Of a stretch of 7,419 nucleotides of DNA, positions 6,000-7,419 are shown piece by piece; within the stretch, counting starts at the first letter, position 1; every line of letters begins with the position of its first letter. The stretch lies in contig DATEZO010000055.1 of assembly GCA_035255485.1 (NCBI GenBank), positions 1 to 7,419 of the forward strand, read 5' to 3'. Under the pieces are notes generated by a model. That model was not told where the DNA came from, searched no databases, and worked only from the letters and a program-made list of their open reading frames with translations. The stretch is from DATEZO01 sp035255485 (lineage in GTDB: Bacteria > Pseudomonadota > Gammaproteobacteria > Burkholderiales > Burkholderiaceae_D). The position numbers and the translations under genes are program-made.

Positions 6000-7007
6000 T
6001 CACCTCGCAGCGCCGGTTTGCGGCGCGTTCTGTGCATTTTCCTGTACTGGATCGATAATCCCGTGATCCTTGAGGTTCTTGTCGACAAACTCGATGGTGG
6101 TCTCGATCTGTGTCCTGTAGTCGTCGCACAGATTCATGGCGCTGGAAATCGCGGCCTTGAGGGTATCCACGGCGTTGTCGGGAAGCGGTCCGGGCAGGAA
6201 GTCGCCGAGGACCGCCAGGAGCTGTTCGGCGAGCAGTTCCACTGCAACCGGCTCCGGTCGCGAGATGGCCTGTCCGAGGTAGATCATGTCCTGGCGATGC
6301 AGCTGCACGGCCACGGTCAACTCCGTGGTCGCGGTCGCGAGGTCGCCGTTGAAGCAGTTGGCGGCGTACTCTGCGGCATATGCCTTGAGCAGCAGAGGCG
6401 TAAAGCTTTTGGCTTCACTTCGCGCTGCGGCGGCGAGCTTTCGTCCGAGCGACGGGTCCGCCTCTTTCTGCAGCCGGAGGTCTATCGCATATTCCGCGAT
6501 CGCATGGGCGATCAACAGCGCCTCCTCGGCACTCGCACCAAAACTGCCGGTGAAGACTTCGCCAAAGGTCGAGGTCGGATTGGTCGAATCGAGCGGTGCA
6601 TCCAGCAGTTGCTTGGCCTTGATGATGATGTATCCGTCATTTTCGTATCCGGGCTGCAGGCCCGAGATATGCGCGACGTAATCTTCTCCCCATTGCTGAT
6701 TGTGGCTGACAAAGCCATAGGCAAGCGCCTTCTCGCTGGGCGTGCTGGCCGCGTTCCAGAGTTTCAGGAACGTCTCGCCGGTCGTGCCATGCGTCTGATC
6801 CGACACCCAGCCAGGGCAGGCCGTCGGGTCGAATATGTAGTTGAAAAAATCGGGTGCAGTGCTGCCCCACATCTCTTTCGATTTTTCAGGCCCGGCGAGT
6901 CGCTCGGCGATGTAGGCATGGGTCGCCTGGTTCCAGGCATAGGCAGCGCCAGGAAGCATGAAAGATAAGAGACATGTCACACTCAGTGCCGTCACACCTT
7001 TCTTCAC
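6000..7007 (-). CDS. Secreted zinc-dependent phospholipase C / P1-nuclease-like hydrolase
   Basis: 335 residues from a GTG start at 7007. GGAGAGGA (7013-7020) lies 5 nt upstream, and the product begins with a textbook signal peptide ending AYA at residue 24. The mature protein would then start WNQATH. In bacterial zinc phospholipase C and S1/P1 nucleases the N-terminal Trp binds zinc, and here His follows at mature position 6 as in P1 nuclease. Other likely ligands for a three-zinc site, by mature number, are Asp29 (GSTAPDF), His49, His78, Asp85 and His89 (SHNQQWGEDYVAH), and the H-x3-E pair His144/Glu148 (HAIAE). That makes a full set of nine. At about 311 mature residues it is longer than the Bacillus cereus enzyme. 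It would hydrolyse phosphate esters outside the cytoplasm; phospholipid versus nucleic acid cannot be decided from sequence. An in-frame ATG at 7040 would add 11 residues but has a poor ribosome site. Confidence 0.85.
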   Translation of the reverse strand: MKKGVTALSVTCLLSFMLPGAAYAWNQATHAYIAERLAGPEKSKEMWGSTAPDFFNYIFDPTACPGWVSDQTHGTTGETFLKLWNAASTPSEKALAYGFVSHNQQWGEDYVAHISGLQPGYENDGYIIIKAKQLLDAPLDSTNPTSTFGEVFTGSFGASAEEALLIAHAIAEYAIDLRLQKEADPSLGRKLAAAARSEAKSFTPLLLKAYAAEYAANCFNGDLATATTELTVAVQLHRQDMIYLGQAISRPEPVAVELLAEQLLAVLGDFLPGPLPDNAVDTLKAAISSAMNLCDDYRTQIETTIEFVDKNLKDHGIIDPVQENAQNAPQTGAAR

Positions 7008-7012
7008 GGTCT

Positions 7013-7020
7013 TCCTCTCC
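7013..7020 (-). promoter_or_regulatory. Shine-Dalgarno that selects the GTG start of the hydrolase
   Basis: On the minus strand this reads GGAGAGGA, 5 nt before GTG at 7007-7005. It lies inside the reading frame that would begin at ATG 7040, and only the GTG start has both ideal spacing and a compact signal peptide, so it decides the start. Confidence 0.6.
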
Positions 7021-7070
7021 ACCTGAATAGTCCTCCGCATTTCTGCTGCACCGAAGCTCGCTGCGCCCTG

Positions 7071-7418
7071 TTATCGCTCGCCGATGCAGGCATGCCAGCC
7101 TCCCGCAACGAAGGTCGATTTATCGCACCAGGCAGCAACAGGGTAATAATCGCCCATCACTTTTTGGGCACATTGGCCCGCGCTTATCGTGGCATCGCTG
7201 TTCGGGACATTCGGCAAGGTCAACTCAAAGGTGCAGCCCTCCGCAAGCGCGTTTTGTATCGAATTGGGGAAGCTCGGCGCCGGCAACATGTTCCGGAAGA
7301 ACAGGAGTTTGGGATACGACTCATCTCCCCACCGCATCCAGTTGACATTGGACGGCAGCCAGTCGGGGCGCAGCAGATCGTCCGAGATGACAACCGTGTA
7401 GTCGCCGTTTTCCAGGTT
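7071..7418 (-). CDS. C-terminal part of a gene entering from the right edge, function unknown
   Basis: The minus-strand frame is open to the window edge and ends at 7071, giving 115 visible C-terminal residues; an ATG at 7337 is internal because coherent coding sequence (NLENGDYTVVISDDLLRPDW) continues upstream of it. The visible part carries WLPSNVNWMRWGDESYPKLL, then FFRNMLPAPSFPNSIQNAL, and a C-terminal block with four cysteines (GCTFEL, GQCAQK, AWCDKS, WHACIG). The VVISDDLLRPDWLP stretch faintly recalls the end of DUF1214-type domains, but I cannot assign it. Paired cysteines suggest an exported protein like its two downstream neighbours. It lies 63 nt upstream of the hydrolase start on the same strand, so it is probably the preceding gene of the same operon. 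Confidence 0.75.
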   Translation of the reverse strand, partial: NLENGDYTVVISDDLLRPDWLPSNVNWMRWGDESYPKLLFFRNMLPAPSFPNSIQNALAEGCTFELTLPNVPNSDATISAGQCAQKVMGDYYPVAAWCDKSTFVAGGWHACIGER

Positions 7419-7419
7419 C

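Noticed and set aside
5511..6968. 485-codon plus-strand frame covering most of the hydrolase and Cys-rich genes
   Set aside because: It is antisense to two minus-strand genes that have signal peptides, good ribosome sites and recognisable metal-binding motifs. The plus product is Arg/Gly-rich with no motif or ribosome site.

Overview
The window is about 7.4 kb of moderately GC-rich DNA that fits a Gram-negative proteobacterium. The reasons are a PAS-GGDEF-EAL cyclic-di-GMP enzyme, an LysE/RhtB exporter, a short tyrosine recombinase of a proteobacterial type, and several Sec-type signal peptides. I cannot place it to genus. It looks like a mosaic accessory region: gene content and base composition change from block to block, and a damaged recombinase sits at the centre.

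Layout. Bases 1-1458 (+) are the 3' part of a c-di-GMP turnover gene that enters from the left, with both catalytic domains intact. Bases 1459-1821 are a non-coding leader with inverted repeats that can pair in alternative ways and a possible sigma-54 (-24/-12) element. Bases 1822-3210 (+) encode a secreted protein with a four-cysteine N-terminal motif and two tandem DUF1566/Lcl_C-type domains. Bases 3355-3978 (+) encode an LysE/RhtB-family exporter. Bases 4137-4763 (+) are a roughly 208-codon tyrosine recombinase cut by one in-frame TGA, with all six catalytic residues still present. A 12-bp palindrome precedes its ribosome binding site. Bases 4764-5213 hold no gene I can defend but contain three sizeable inverted repeats.

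On the right, three genes run leftward. A gene entering from the right edge (C-terminal 115 residues, stop at 7071) is followed by a secreted zinc-dependent phospholipase C / P1-nuclease-like enzyme (6000-7007). Next, 3 nt after that gene's stop, comes a secreted protein with 16 cysteines and an apparent internal duplication (5214-5996). The enzyme's GTG start, strong Shine-Dalgarno and signal peptide together predict a mature protein beginning with Trp, the residue that binds zinc in this superfamily.

How they may fit together. The leftward genes look like an operon exporting a metallo-hydrolase with one or two disulfide-rich partners; this is inferred from gene order and signal peptides. 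The c-di-GMP enzyme next to a secreted lectin-fold-like protein hints at surface or biofilm control, but adjacency is the only support. The most unusual items are the duplicated Cys-rich partner in the hydrolase operon, the nonsense-split recombinase, and the palindrome-rich gap beside it.
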